A stretch of DNA of 64,000 bases from Criibacterium bergeronii. Its GTDB lineage: Bacteria; Bacillota; Clostridia; Peptostreptococcales; Filifactoraceae. Position numbers and translations under genes: made by a program. How positions within the stretch are numbered: position 1 is the stretch's first letter; every line of letters starts with the position of its first letter. The DNA is taken from the NCBI RefSeq assembly GCF_001693775.2, contig NZ_MBEW02000002.1, forward strand, positions 62,001 to 126,000. The letters run 5' to 3'. A model generated the notes under the pieces. It was not told the origin of the DNA, ran no database searches, and saw only the letters and a program-made list of their open reading frames with translations. This document shows, piece after piece, positions 36,762 through 44,309 of this stretch.

Positions 36762-38105
36762 TTAATTATTTACATTCATATTTGAAAGAGCCTTGGCTTG
36801 CATTACTAAACCTACCATTATCATAGTAAAATCTACAACTGGTTCTGCCCACCAAACAGCCCCTGCTCCAAATATTCTTGGCAATATAAGTAAGGCTGGA
36901 ACAAGTAGTATTAACTGTCTTAGCATTACGATCATTCCAGCTTTTTTCCCATCCCCAATCGCTTGAAAAAAAGTTATTGTCATAATCATAATTCCATAAA
37001 GAATAAATACTGAATAGAATATTCTGAAATTATTAACTCCGCTTAAAATTATATCCTGACTTACTTTAAATAAACCAAGTAACTGTTTTGAATATACTTG
37101 TGCTGGTAACCAAAAAATTGCTGCAAGTACTGTTCCTCCTATAGAAAATATCTTCATAGTTTCCTTTACTCTGTTGTATTGTTTTGCTCCAAAGTTTGTG
37201 CCAATAATCGGCTGTAACCCCTGACTCATTCCCCAAATTGGTATAAATGAAAACCCATAAAATCTCAAAGTTGCTGACATCAATATTGCATTTGGATCTC
37301 CACCATATTTAAAAGCTTGTTTATAAAGTAATGTTTGTTGAACCATGAGAAATACTTGCATGATCATAGCTGATACTCCTACTCCAAACATTTCCTTTGA
37401 TATATCTTTTTCTTTTTTTATTTTCCCTATTTTTACATTTTCACTTTTATTCTTAAAATAATAAAGAGTAATGACAGCTTGAATTATTTGTGCTGTTACA
37501 GTGGCTATAGCTGCTCCCTCAATGGCATAATCACCCATTAATTTCATTAGTATTGGATCAAGAGCTATATTGATAAAGGCACCAAGCCCCATGATACTCA
37601 TTGCTCTTTTCATAAGCCCTTCACCACGCATAACCATATTGGCTGACTGAGCAAAGTTTACAAAAATTGAGCCTAGAAATATTATTCTTAAATACCTTAT
37701 GCCTAATGCCTTTATTTCTCCTGTTGCTCCAATTAAATCTAAAAAATATGGTCCTAGAAGTATTCCTCCTATTGTTATAATCGTTGAAAAAAAGATAACC
37801 CAATAGATAAGATTTCCCATAAGTTTGTCTATAGTATCATTATCACCCTTTCCCATGGCTCTTGATAAAATGGATGCCGAACCTATCCCTATAAGCGTTG
37901 CAATCCCATTATTAAAAAATGTAAGTGGCATAGCTATTGAGCAAGCCGCCATAGCATTCTCGCCAATTATTTGTCCAGCAAATATTCCATCCATAAGTGG
38001 ATATAGGCCTATAACTACCATCCCAATTACTGCTGGTATAGATAATTGAAACATTAAAGACAATGGCTTCTTGGTTAACAACTGTTTTTTCATGTTTTGT
38101 TTCAT
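36762..38105 (-). CDS. MATE family efflux transporter
   Basis: Multidrug and toxic-compound extrusion family pump of 447 residues with 12 predicted membrane helices in two repeats. The N-terminal LSLMFQLSIPAVIGMVVIGLYPLMDGIFAGQ and the LIGIGSASILSRAMGKGD segment are characteristic. ATG 38105 is preceded by GAGGGG, overlapping the upstream ABC stop. Within the operon it sits between the ABC pair and the ECF module and is flanked by a duplicated gene end, so it was probably inserted later. It may export a siderophore or related compound, or confer resistance; no direct evidence. Confidence 0.92.
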   Translation of the reverse strand: MKQNMKKQLLTKKPLSLMFQLSIPAVIGMVVIGLYPLMDGIFAGQIIGENAMAACSIAMPLTFFNNGIATLIGIGSASILSRAMGKGDNDTIDKLMGNLIYWVIFFSTIITIGGILLGPYFLDLIGATGEIKALGIRYLRIIFLGSIFVNFAQSANMVMRGEGLMKRAMSIMGLGAFINIALDPILMKLMGDYAIEGAAIATVTAQIIQAVITLYYFKNKSENVKIGKIKKEKDISKEMFGVGVSAMIMQVFLMVQQTLLYKQAFKYGGDPNAILMSATLRFYGFSFIPIWGMSQGLQPIIGTNFGAKQYNRVKETMKIFSIGGTVLAAIFWLPAQVYSKQLLGLFKVSQDIILSGVNNFRIFYSVFILYGIMIMTITFFQAIGDGKKAGMIVMLRQLILLVPALLILPRIFGAGAVWWAEPVVDFTMIMVGLVMQAKALSNMNVNN

Positions 38106-38151
38106 TTTTAATCCCCTCAATAAATAAATTCTTCTGCTAGTTTTGTTTTTT
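38103..38151 (-). repeat. Direct repeat copy 2: end of the ABC gene and MATE start
   Basis: This is the functional copy. It comprises the last codons of the second ABC half-transporter, its TGA, the GAGGGG site and the MATE ATG at 38105. It matches the relic at 36704-36753 at nearly every codon, including the spacer to the start codon. Confidence 0.85.
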
Positions 38152-39835
38152 CTAATAAATTGTTATACAATTTTGATTCTTCTATCAGTTCTTTATGATT
38201 GCCTTGACTTTCCACATATCCATTTTCTATGACTATAATTTTGTCTACATTTTCAATAGATTTTAATCTATGGGATATAATAATAACGGTTTTATCCTTT
38301 ATTAATTTATTCAAACTTTCTTGGATTTTCTTTTCATTGTCCACATCTAAACTTGCTGATATTTCATCTAATATAAGTATTGGTGCGTCCTTCAGAAAGG
38401 CTCTAGCTATAGAAAGTCTTTGTCTTTCACCACCAGAAAGCTCTGACCCATTTTCTCCTATAACTGTATCTAACCCATTAGGAAGTTTATTAATAAAATC
38501 CATACAATTTGCAAGGGTAGCTGCCTTTATAACTTCTTCATCGCTGGCATCTTTTTTACCTATACGAATATTTTCTAATATAGATGAGTTAAATAAAGTA
38601 ACATCTTGAAAAACAATAGATATTTTCTTAAATAAAGAATCTGTGGAAATGTTTTTTATATCCTTTCCATCTATTAAAATTTGACCTTTATCATAATCAT
38701 ATAATCTTGATATTAATCTTAATATACTTGTCTTTCCAGAGCCAGAAGCTCCAACTAGAGCCGTTACCTCTCCCTGTTTCGCAGTAAAGCTAATGTCCTT
38801 TAAAACCTGATTATCACCATAAGAAAAAGCTACATTTTTAAAGACTATATCAAACATATTCAGTTCTACATCTTTACCCTCTTGAATTTTTGTTTCCTTA
38901 ATCTCCCTAATCCTTTCAACACTTGGATCTATAGAGAACACTTCTAATAATCCTTCTTTTGATAAATCGAAAATATCTTTTATTTTTATGGCAGCCATTA
39001 AATAACCTAAGAGATATAAAATGTCAATCTCCCCAGATAGAATAAGGCTAATCCCAACAAAACTAACTACTGCAATACTTACAAAGCCAAGAGCAGAGGA
39101 TAAACCCATTACAAAAAGAGAGCCTTGTTCAACTTTAAGATGTATTTTTTCACTTTCATCCATCTGCATATATAACGAAGACCTCACTTCATCGGATAAG
39201 TTAAAACTATTTATTTCTTGTTGAAGTTCAATGGTTTCTTGGAATTTTTCTGAGTTTTCTCTAAGTACCTTGTGATATTTCTTGTTTCCTTTTACCTGCG
39301 ACTTTTTAGCAATAGGTATTAGTATAAAACTTAAAATAGTTGGGATCATTACTGCAAGCCCCATCTTAAAATTACCTATCATTAACATAATTCCAATTAG
39401 TGGGAAAAATAAAACCATTCCTCCTACTTTAGGTATTGAATGACTCATAGCATGTTCTACTTTTTCCACATCTGCCATAATCGTTTGAGATATATCTGAT
39501 AAATTATGTTTTGAGAAGTAGGATAGGGGAAGTTTTGATAGAGTTTCAGCAATATCTATTCTTAAATTAGCACTCTCTTCATAAGTTGTAGTATAAAGAT
39601 CATCATATTCTTTGGCTAACAAAACATACATTATTACTAATGTAACAACAGAAACGCCAAAATATAAATAAGGGCTTTTAATATTTTTCAAAAGAAGCTC
39701 ATCTGTTAACATCATTAAAATAAAGGCAGGAACCATATTAATACAGTAAACCAAGAAACTCGATATAGTAGATTTAGTGAGATCTTTTGCCCCTTTATCA
39801 GTCAGACAAAAGCGTTTTTTATAAAATTTCCTCAT
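38117..39835 (-). CDS. ABC half-transporter 2 (YbtQ/IrtB-like)
   Basis: Membrane-ATPase fusion of 572 residues: six membrane helices (about 20-300), then a nucleotide-binding domain with Walker A GASGSGKTS near 361, signature LSGGERQRLS and Walker B LILDEISAS. Starts at ATG 39835 behind GGAGGG, overlapping the end of the partner gene by 17 bases. Paired half-transporters of exporter fold with an AraC regulator resemble the YbtP/YbtQ and IrtA/IrtB siderophore importers. Exporter function is equally possible from sequence alone. Confidence 0.9.
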   Translation of the reverse strand: MRKFYKKRFCLTDKGAKDLTKSTISSFLVYCINMVPAFILMMLTDELLLKNIKSPYLYFGVSVVTLVIMYVLLAKEYDDLYTTTYEESANLRIDIAETLSKLPLSYFSKHNLSDISQTIMADVEKVEHAMSHSIPKVGGMVLFFPLIGIMLMIGNFKMGLAVMIPTILSFILIPIAKKSQVKGNKKYHKVLRENSEKFQETIELQQEINSFNLSDEVRSSLYMQMDESEKIHLKVEQGSLFVMGLSSALGFVSIAVVSFVGISLILSGEIDILYLLGYLMAAIKIKDIFDLSKEGLLEVFSIDPSVERIREIKETKIQEGKDVELNMFDIVFKNVAFSYGDNQVLKDISFTAKQGEVTALVGASGSGKTSILRLISRLYDYDKGQILIDGKDIKNISTDSLFKKISIVFQDVTLFNSSILENIRIGKKDASDEEVIKAATLANCMDFINKLPNGLDTVIGENGSELSGGERQRLSIARAFLKDAPILILDEISASLDVDNEKKIQESLNKLIKDKTVIIISHRLKSIENVDKIIVIENGYVESQGNHKELIEESKLYNNLLEKTKLAEEFIY

Positions 39836-41573
39836 CTTTAACCCTCCATTGATTTGCACTATCGTAAAGCTCTAATAATTCCTTATATTTTCCACCTTTT
39901 GAAATAAGTTCTTGATCACTGCCTCTTTCAATTATTTCACCATTATCCAAAACTAAAATTTCATCAACGGAACGAATACTACTTATTCTATGGGCAATCA
40001 TAATAACTGTTTTATCTTTCATAAGGTTTTTAAAGGCCTTTTGAAGCTCATACTCATTGTCTGGATCAATAGAAGCACTAGCTTCATCCATAATTACAAT
40101 TTTAGATTTCTTGAGCATGGCTCTCGCAATAGCAATTCTCTGTTTTTCTCCTCCTGATAAATAGACTCCTTTTGAGCCAATCATGGTATTCTCCCTTTCA
40201 GGAAACTTATTTAAAATAACATTACAACCTGCAAGTTCCATAGCCTTCATAACTTCTTCTCTACTTGCCTTTCTATTAGCAAGAGCAACATTTTCGTAAA
40301 TAGATGTCTTAAAAAGTTTGCTATCCTGAAAAACAAAAGAAATTGTGTTTATTAGAGTATCCTTACTATAAGATTCTAAGGGTCTCTCTCCAATCTTTAT
40401 GCTGCCACTATCTACTTTGTAAAAACCAGATAATAGCTTTACAATAGTCGATTTACCTGATCCTGAATGACCCACCAAAGCATATTTTTTTCCTTCTTCT
40501 AATTTAAAAGATAAATTTTCTAATACTTTATTTCCATTGTAACCGAATGTTACATTATCAAACTCTATATTATAGTTTTTGAAATTAATATTCTCTCCAT
40601 AAGACAATTTATCTTCATTCATCTTTTTATATAAATCTTCCAAAGTATCTACCGCATACCTAGCATTAAAGATGTTCATACTAGCCCACATAATTTTCAT
40701 AAATGAAACCATCATTACTCCACTTAAAAACAAAATCATGAATAGTTCAACAATAAGCAAATTAGCATTATTAACTTTATTTATGGTAAAAACTAAAGGG
40801 ATAGACAAAATTGTAATAATTCCAAAAAATATCCATTGATATAGTACATAAGGTTTTTTAGAACTAATTGAGTAATCAAGAGCATACTTAGAATAATCCT
40901 TAATCGCCCTATAAAGAGTTTTAAAAGACTCTACAGTAGCTCCGAATATTTTAACAACTTGCATGCCTCTGACATATTCAACTGTTTCACCACTTAAAAT
41001 TTCTAAGGATTTTTGGTAGTATTCCATGAACTCTCCTCCACCCATCATGTTCTTTAAAATAAGAGCCCCTACTATTGTTAGTATAAGAATAACTAATCCC
41101 ACTCTGCTACTAATAGAAAAGGCAAGTATTAAAGATAATACTGGAATTAAAAAAGCTTGAGAGTTATCTGGTATCATATGTGCTACTGCCGTATGAGTTT
41201 TAGCTGCATTGTCATCAATAGTTTTCCTTATAATTCCAGATGGGTTTAAATCATAAAAGCGAAAACTTGCTCCTGTAAGTCCATCTATACCTTTTTTTCT
41301 TAAATTAGTTTCTAAGCGAAATCCAAGTTTATGAGAAAAAAAGCCCGACAAAAAGTAAACTAGTGCCCCTATCGTCAAATATAAGACAGCTTGAATGGAC
41401 AAAGTCCTAGCTACTAATAAATCCCCCTCAACAATTGAACTTCTTAAAAGTTTATACAGTAACGAATACCCGTACACCATTAAAAATGCAGATAGTGCTG
41501 ATAAAAAAACTGCTATATATCCATTATGTTTTTCTTCAGGCACATAGGAAAAAAGCCTTCTATAAATTTTCAT
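39819..41573 (-). CDS. ABC half-transporter 1 (YbtP/IrtA-like)
   Basis: First gene of the cargo operon, 584 residues: membrane domain (about 20-310) and nucleotide-binding domain with Walker A GHSGSGKST near 376, signature LSGGEKQRIA and Walker B VIMDEASASID. Starts at ATG 41573 behind AAGGAGGG. It overlaps the partner half-transporter gene, so a heterodimer is expected. The promoter upstream contains a Fur-type operator. The membrane domain has the MGGGEFMEYYQKSLEILSGETVEYVRGMQVVKIFG coupling segment usual in this subfamily. No N-terminal siderophore-reductase domain as in IrtA is attached. Confidence 0.9.
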   Translation of the reverse strand: MKIYRRLFSYVPEEKHNGYIAVFLSALSAFLMVYGYSLLYKLLRSSIVEGDLLVARTLSIQAVLYLTIGALVYFLSGFFSHKLGFRLETNLRKKGIDGLTGASFRFYDLNPSGIIRKTIDDNAAKTHTAVAHMIPDNSQAFLIPVLSLILAFSISSRVGLVILILTIVGALILKNMMGGGEFMEYYQKSLEILSGETVEYVRGMQVVKIFGATVESFKTLYRAIKDYSKYALDYSISSKKPYVLYQWIFFGIITILSIPLVFTINKVNNANLLIVELFMILFLSGVMMVSFMKIMWASMNIFNARYAVDTLEDLYKKMNEDKLSYGENINFKNYNIEFDNVTFGYNGNKVLENLSFKLEEGKKYALVGHSGSGKSTIVKLLSGFYKVDSGSIKIGERPLESYSKDTLINTISFVFQDSKLFKTSIYENVALANRKASREEVMKAMELAGCNVILNKFPERENTMIGSKGVYLSGGEKQRIAIARAMLKKSKIVIMDEASASIDPDNEYELQKAFKNLMKDKTVIMIAHRISSIRSVDEILVLDNGEIIERGSDQELISKGGKYKELLELYDSANQWRVKDEEIL

Positions 41574-41616
41574 ATTCCCTCCTTAATATTCCTATTAGAT
41601 TCAAATTCGTCTAGAC

Positions 41617-41629
41617 GATAATAATTATC
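41617..41629. promoter_or_regulatory. Fur-type operator between the araC-like gene and the transport operon
   Basis: GATAATAATTATC is a perfect 6-1-6 inverted repeat equal to the core of the Bacillus-type Fur box (TGATAATNATTATCA, 13 of 15 positions, with the final A also present). It lies just downstream of the predicted start of the ABC operon and directly before the -35 of the divergent gene. No Fur gene is in the window. In AT-rich DNA chance is possible, but the position is exactly that of an operator. Confidence 0.68.
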
Positions 41630-41630
41630 A

Positions 41631-41670
41631 TTGCATTTTTATTATACATCAGTTATAATTACTAATACAA
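41631..41670. promoter_or_regulatory. Divergent promoter pair for araC-like gene and transport operon
   Basis: Plus strand: TTGCAT (41631-41636), 17-base spacer, TATAAT (41654-41659). Minus strand: TTGTAT (complement of 41665-41670), 18-base spacer, TATAAT (complement of 41641-41646). The two overlap, so transcription in each direction is likely to interfere, and one regulator could govern both. Confidence 0.72.
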
Positions 41671-41725
41671 TAGTTTTGAATTAATAAGGCTAATTGGAAT
41701 ATTGTCTAAAAGGGATAGGATTGTT

Positions 41726-42718
41726 ATGACTTATTATGATTTTGTAAAAGAATACATGAAGGTAGATGAATGTAAAAACAATAAGAAATATTCAAGTGCA
41801 GGGCATACATTTTGTTGGAGTAAAGATGATTCAATTTATGCAGAAGGCCTATATTGGTTTTATGAAGGAGATGGATTTATTATTGATGTCCATGATTTTT
41901 ATATCAAAGAAGAAGTTATTCAAAATAGTACTTATAGTATGGAAAACTATGTTTCGATATGCTCTAGCTATATTGTAAGTGCAAACGGTGAAAAATTTAA
42001 CCCTTATCAAACTTTGACGCCAAACTCCTTATATACTCTTGATTTTGACAATATAGAAGATGACTTTCTATTTTTATTACACGAGAATAGTTACTATCTC
42101 ACTGTTTCTGTTGGATTTAAAAGAGAACTTTTAGAAAAGCATCTGTCATCCATTAATATCGATCTTGAATCCTTTTATAGGGCTTTACTTCAAACTAATC
42201 AAATAATACTTACAAAGTCTTTAGAAAAAGTGGCAATGGAAATATTAAATTGTAAGATGGACACTCCAGCCGCTGATTTTTTCTTTAAAGCAAAGGCAAA
42301 TGAGTGGATAAGCATAGTAATCGATACCTACTTAAATAGAAAAAAATATAAAATTGAGTTTGACGATAATAAAGCACTTGAAGATGTATCCAGGTTTTTA
42401 GATGATCATTTTGCCATGAATGTAAATCAAGAAACCCTTGAAAAAATATCTAAAATGAGCGGAACAAAATTAAAAAATTTATTCAAAGAAAAATATGGTC
42501 AAAGCATTACAGAATACACCCAAAGAAAAAGAATGAATGTAGCTGAAACTCTTCTCTTAAATACCAAACTACCTATAAAGGAAATAGCTGAATCTGTTGG
42601 ATACACATCCCATAGCAAATTTTCCATTTATTACAAAAGATACAAGGGAAAACTTCCTAGTGAAGTCCGTAATTTAGCTTGCGAGCATCATAATTTAAAT
42701 TGTGATTGCAGTGATTAA
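41726..42718 (+). CDS. AraC family regulator with Cys/His-rich tail
   Basis: Transcription regulator of 330 residues from ATG 41726 (AGGGATAGGA upstream). A long N-terminal sensor half resembles the YbtA/PchR type of siderophore-sensing AraC proteins. The C-terminal AraC DNA-binding domain (about 225-320) has both helix-turn-helices (ETLEKISKMSGTKLKNLFKEKYG and LPIKEIAESVGYTSHSKFSIYYKRYKG). The last residues form CEHHNLNCDC, a possible metal-binding tail. It is divergent from the transport operon and is the likely activator of it. Sensor ligand unknown. Confidence 0.88.
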   Translation: MTYYDFVKEYMKVDECKNNKKYSSAGHTFCWSKDDSIYAEGLYWFYEGDGFIIDVHDFYIKEEVIQNSTYSMENYVSICSSYIVSANGEKFNPYQTLTPNSLYTLDFDNIEDDFLFLLHENSYYLTVSVGFKRELLEKHLSSINIDLESFYRALLQTNQIILTKSLEKVAMEILNCKMDTPAADFFFKAKANEWISIVIDTYLNRKKYKIEFDDNKALEDVSRFLDDHFAMNVNQETLEKISKMSGTKLKNLFKEKYGQSITEYTQRKRMNVAETLLLNTKLPIKEIAESVGYTSHSKFSIYYKRYKGKLPSEVRNLACEHHNLNCDCSD

Positions 42719-42824
42719 ACTAATTTTTTATTTATAGACCCATATTTTTAGTTTTAATGGATATGTATAGATATTTGTATTTGTGTGTATAGAGTTGATT
42801 AAAAAAATAATCAAAAAAAATAAA

Positions 42825-42842
42825 GGCAGTCCGAAGACTGCC
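42825..42842 (-). terminator. Terminator of a lost minus-strand gene
   Basis: An 18-base perfect hairpin (GGCAGTC...GACTGCC), followed on the minus strand by a T-rich tract. It lies directly behind the lysine-rich gene end at 42848. On the plus strand there is no T run, so it does not serve the AraC gene. Confidence 0.65.
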
Positions 42843-42847
42843 GATAT

Positions 42848-42965
42848 TTACCTCTCTGCACCTTTGCTATGTTTTTTCTTATTTGACTTGGCTTTATCAT
42901 CTGTCTTAAAGTTTTTTATTTGCCCTAATATAGACTTTTTATCTTTATCTTGACTCTTTACTTAT
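42848..42965 (-). pseudogene. Gene end only: lysine-rich C-terminus of a lost element protein
   Basis: On the minus strand the bases encode SILGQIKNFKTDDKAKSNKKKHSKGAER and a stop, followed by its terminator; an in-frame stop upstream ends the homology. A Lys-rich tail like this is typical of conjugation or relaxase-associated proteins (for example PcfB/DUF3801), but the fragment is too short to decide. The 42966-43150 stretch holds GGGAC repeats near 43033 and no gene I can name. Confidence 0.5.
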
Positions 42966-43152
42966 TTTTTTACTTTTAAGAGCTTAGAAGACAAAAATAG
43001 ATATTATATTAAAACAATATTTCTCCGGTACTGGGACTGGGACGGGACTAAAAATTTGAAAACGTCCTATAATTAGGTGGATTTAGTGATACTAGAAAAA
43101 ATAGAATCTAGTATTTTGAATGGTTTGGGATATATCGTACGTTTGGAAAAGA

Positions 43153-43164
43153 AGAATGGGAATA
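43153..43164. repeat. attR core of the integrated element
   Basis: Exact second copy of the 12-base AGAATGGGAATA at the end of guaA. Beyond it lies a sequence ending in a terminator that would suit the original guaA transcript. Confidence 0.8.
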
Positions 43165-43209
43165 GAGCGAAAAATCATAAAAATGGCTTACAATAGAATA
43201 AAAAAATTT

Positions 43210-43241
43210 AGACCGTAGCTTAATTGTTACGGTCTTTTTTG
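43210..43241. terminator. Terminator right of attR, probably the original guaA terminator
   Basis: AGACCGTA (43210-43217) pairs with TACGGTCT (43228-43235), followed by six Ts. It is very similar to the terminator at 28140, including the bases after the T run (GCGTT). Confidence 0.8.
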
Positions 43242-43325
43242 CGTTACATTCAGAGTATAATTTGGACAAACAGGTATTTATCAATTGCAAATTATATCTT
43301 TTAATACTAATATTCTATACAAATG

Positions 43326-44162
43326 TTACTTATACTAATATACCTTTAAAATCGTAGTATAATAAATTTATATCTCACTTATCCATTTTCTTAATGTTAT
43401 ATTTTTTATCATTTCATTCGTTAGCTTATTTATTGTTTTGCATAATCTGTTAATTACATATTTTAATGTTTTAAATACTTCATTATTGAACCCCATCTGA
43501 CGGATTTATTTCAATATCTGTTCTATGGGGTTCATTTCTGGTGTATATGGTGGTATTGTAGTATCTCTACATTATCAGGTATATCTAATCCTTTTGATTT
43601 ATGCCACAGTGCTTTGTCACAAACCAATATAATCATATCTTCTTCATATTCTGATGATAACCGGTTTATAAATACATTCATACAATCTGTGTTGCAATTT
43701 GGCATTACTAAAAAGAAAATTTCTCCTGTCTTTGGTTCTACTGCTGCGTACACATATCTGCAATCTCTTATGTGATGGCATGGCACTGTTGGTCGGATTT
43801 ACTCGTTACACCAACAATACCTTGGTTTGTTTATTCGTCCAAATCCTGCTTTGTCTTGAAACATTAGCCTTACTCTTTTATTAGGGTAATAGTTTTCTAG
43901 CTTCATTCCTACAACCCTTTTTCTTTGAATCTTCTTAACAAGGTGGCTACATAGTTAGGTGTGTACTGTATAATTTCTGCGATTTCAACATTCTTATATC
44001 CTTGAAATCTCAGAGTTATTACTCGTAATTTTTTATCTAGCGTCTTATTATTGTTAGCTTTTCTTATTTCTTCATCTTGTTTATATTCTTGTTCACTTAT
44101 TTCGTATATTTTTCTCATAATTCATTATTATACTATTAAATTTAAAGGTATGTCAGTATTAG
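43326..44162 (-). mobile_element. Decayed IS630-family insertion sequence
   Basis: On the minus strand 44118-43909 encodes the transposase N-terminus (helix-turn-helix region, ending RRFKEKGL). The catalytic part follows in broken frames: MFQDKAGFGRINKPRYC near 43850, CRYVYAAVEPKTGEIFFLVMPNCNTDC near 43740, LVCDKALWHKSKGLDIPDNVEIL near 43610, and PPYTPEMNPIEQ near 43540, the D, D and E regions of IS630. Stops and frameshifts make it inactive. Termini at 43331 and 44161 share ATACTnAnATACCTTTAAA in inverted orientation. Confidence 0.88.
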
Positions 44163-44249
44163 TTTTCATTGTAAAAATTTTTGCATAAGGTAGTAGCATA
44201 AAATTCTTTTCAATATGTATGCTACAATTTTCAAAGTAAACTAGTATAA
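44155..44249 (+). repeat. MITE-like repeat, copy A
   Basis: About 95 bases from AGTATTA to TAGTATAA, including AAAAATTTTTGCATAAG and CTACAATTTTCAAAGTAA. It matches the inverse complement of 53281-53376 at most positions. It is joined directly to the terminus of the IS630 relic. It contains no reading frame. Confidence 0.82.
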
Positions 44250-44254
44250 AACAA

Positions 44255-44294
44255 AAAGGTATGCCTAAGTGAAATTTCACTTTTGCATACCTTT
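44255..44294. terminator. Terminator of the heat-shock operon
   Basis: AAAGGTATGC (44255-44264) pairs with GCATACCTTT (44285-44294); inside, AGTGAAA pairs with TTTCACT. It lies 16 bases beyond the dnaJ stop; on the minus strand a short T run follows. Confidence 0.85.
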
Positions 44295-44309
44295 ATTTTA
44301 TATTAAGTT

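Larger units (their letters stand above)
28003..43164. mobile_element. Integrated (formerly mobilizable) element in guaA with transport cargo
   Basis: A 15.2-kb element bounded by the 12-base repeat in guaA and at 43153. Core genes: repressor, excisionase-like protein, tyrosine integrase, two MobC-type proteins, a VapE-like ATPase, and a relaxase reduced to its first residues. Cargo: AraC regulator, two ABC half-transporters, MATE pump and ECF module. No type IV secretion genes are present, so it could at most have been mobilized by another element. With the relaxase gone, transfer now would need a relaxase in trans, while excision by its own integrase remains possible. Confidence 0.85.

Noticed and set aside
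43033-43055. GGGAC tandem repeat near the right end of the island as an integrase arm site
   Set aside because: The left end has only a loosely similar GGTACTGG pair; spacing and orientation are not convincing without footprint data.
28003-43164. Prophage or phage satellite identity of the island
   Set aside because: Despite repressor, integrase and a VapE-like ATPase, there is no capsid, terminase or packaging gene, whereas MobC and a relaxase start point to a mobilizable element.
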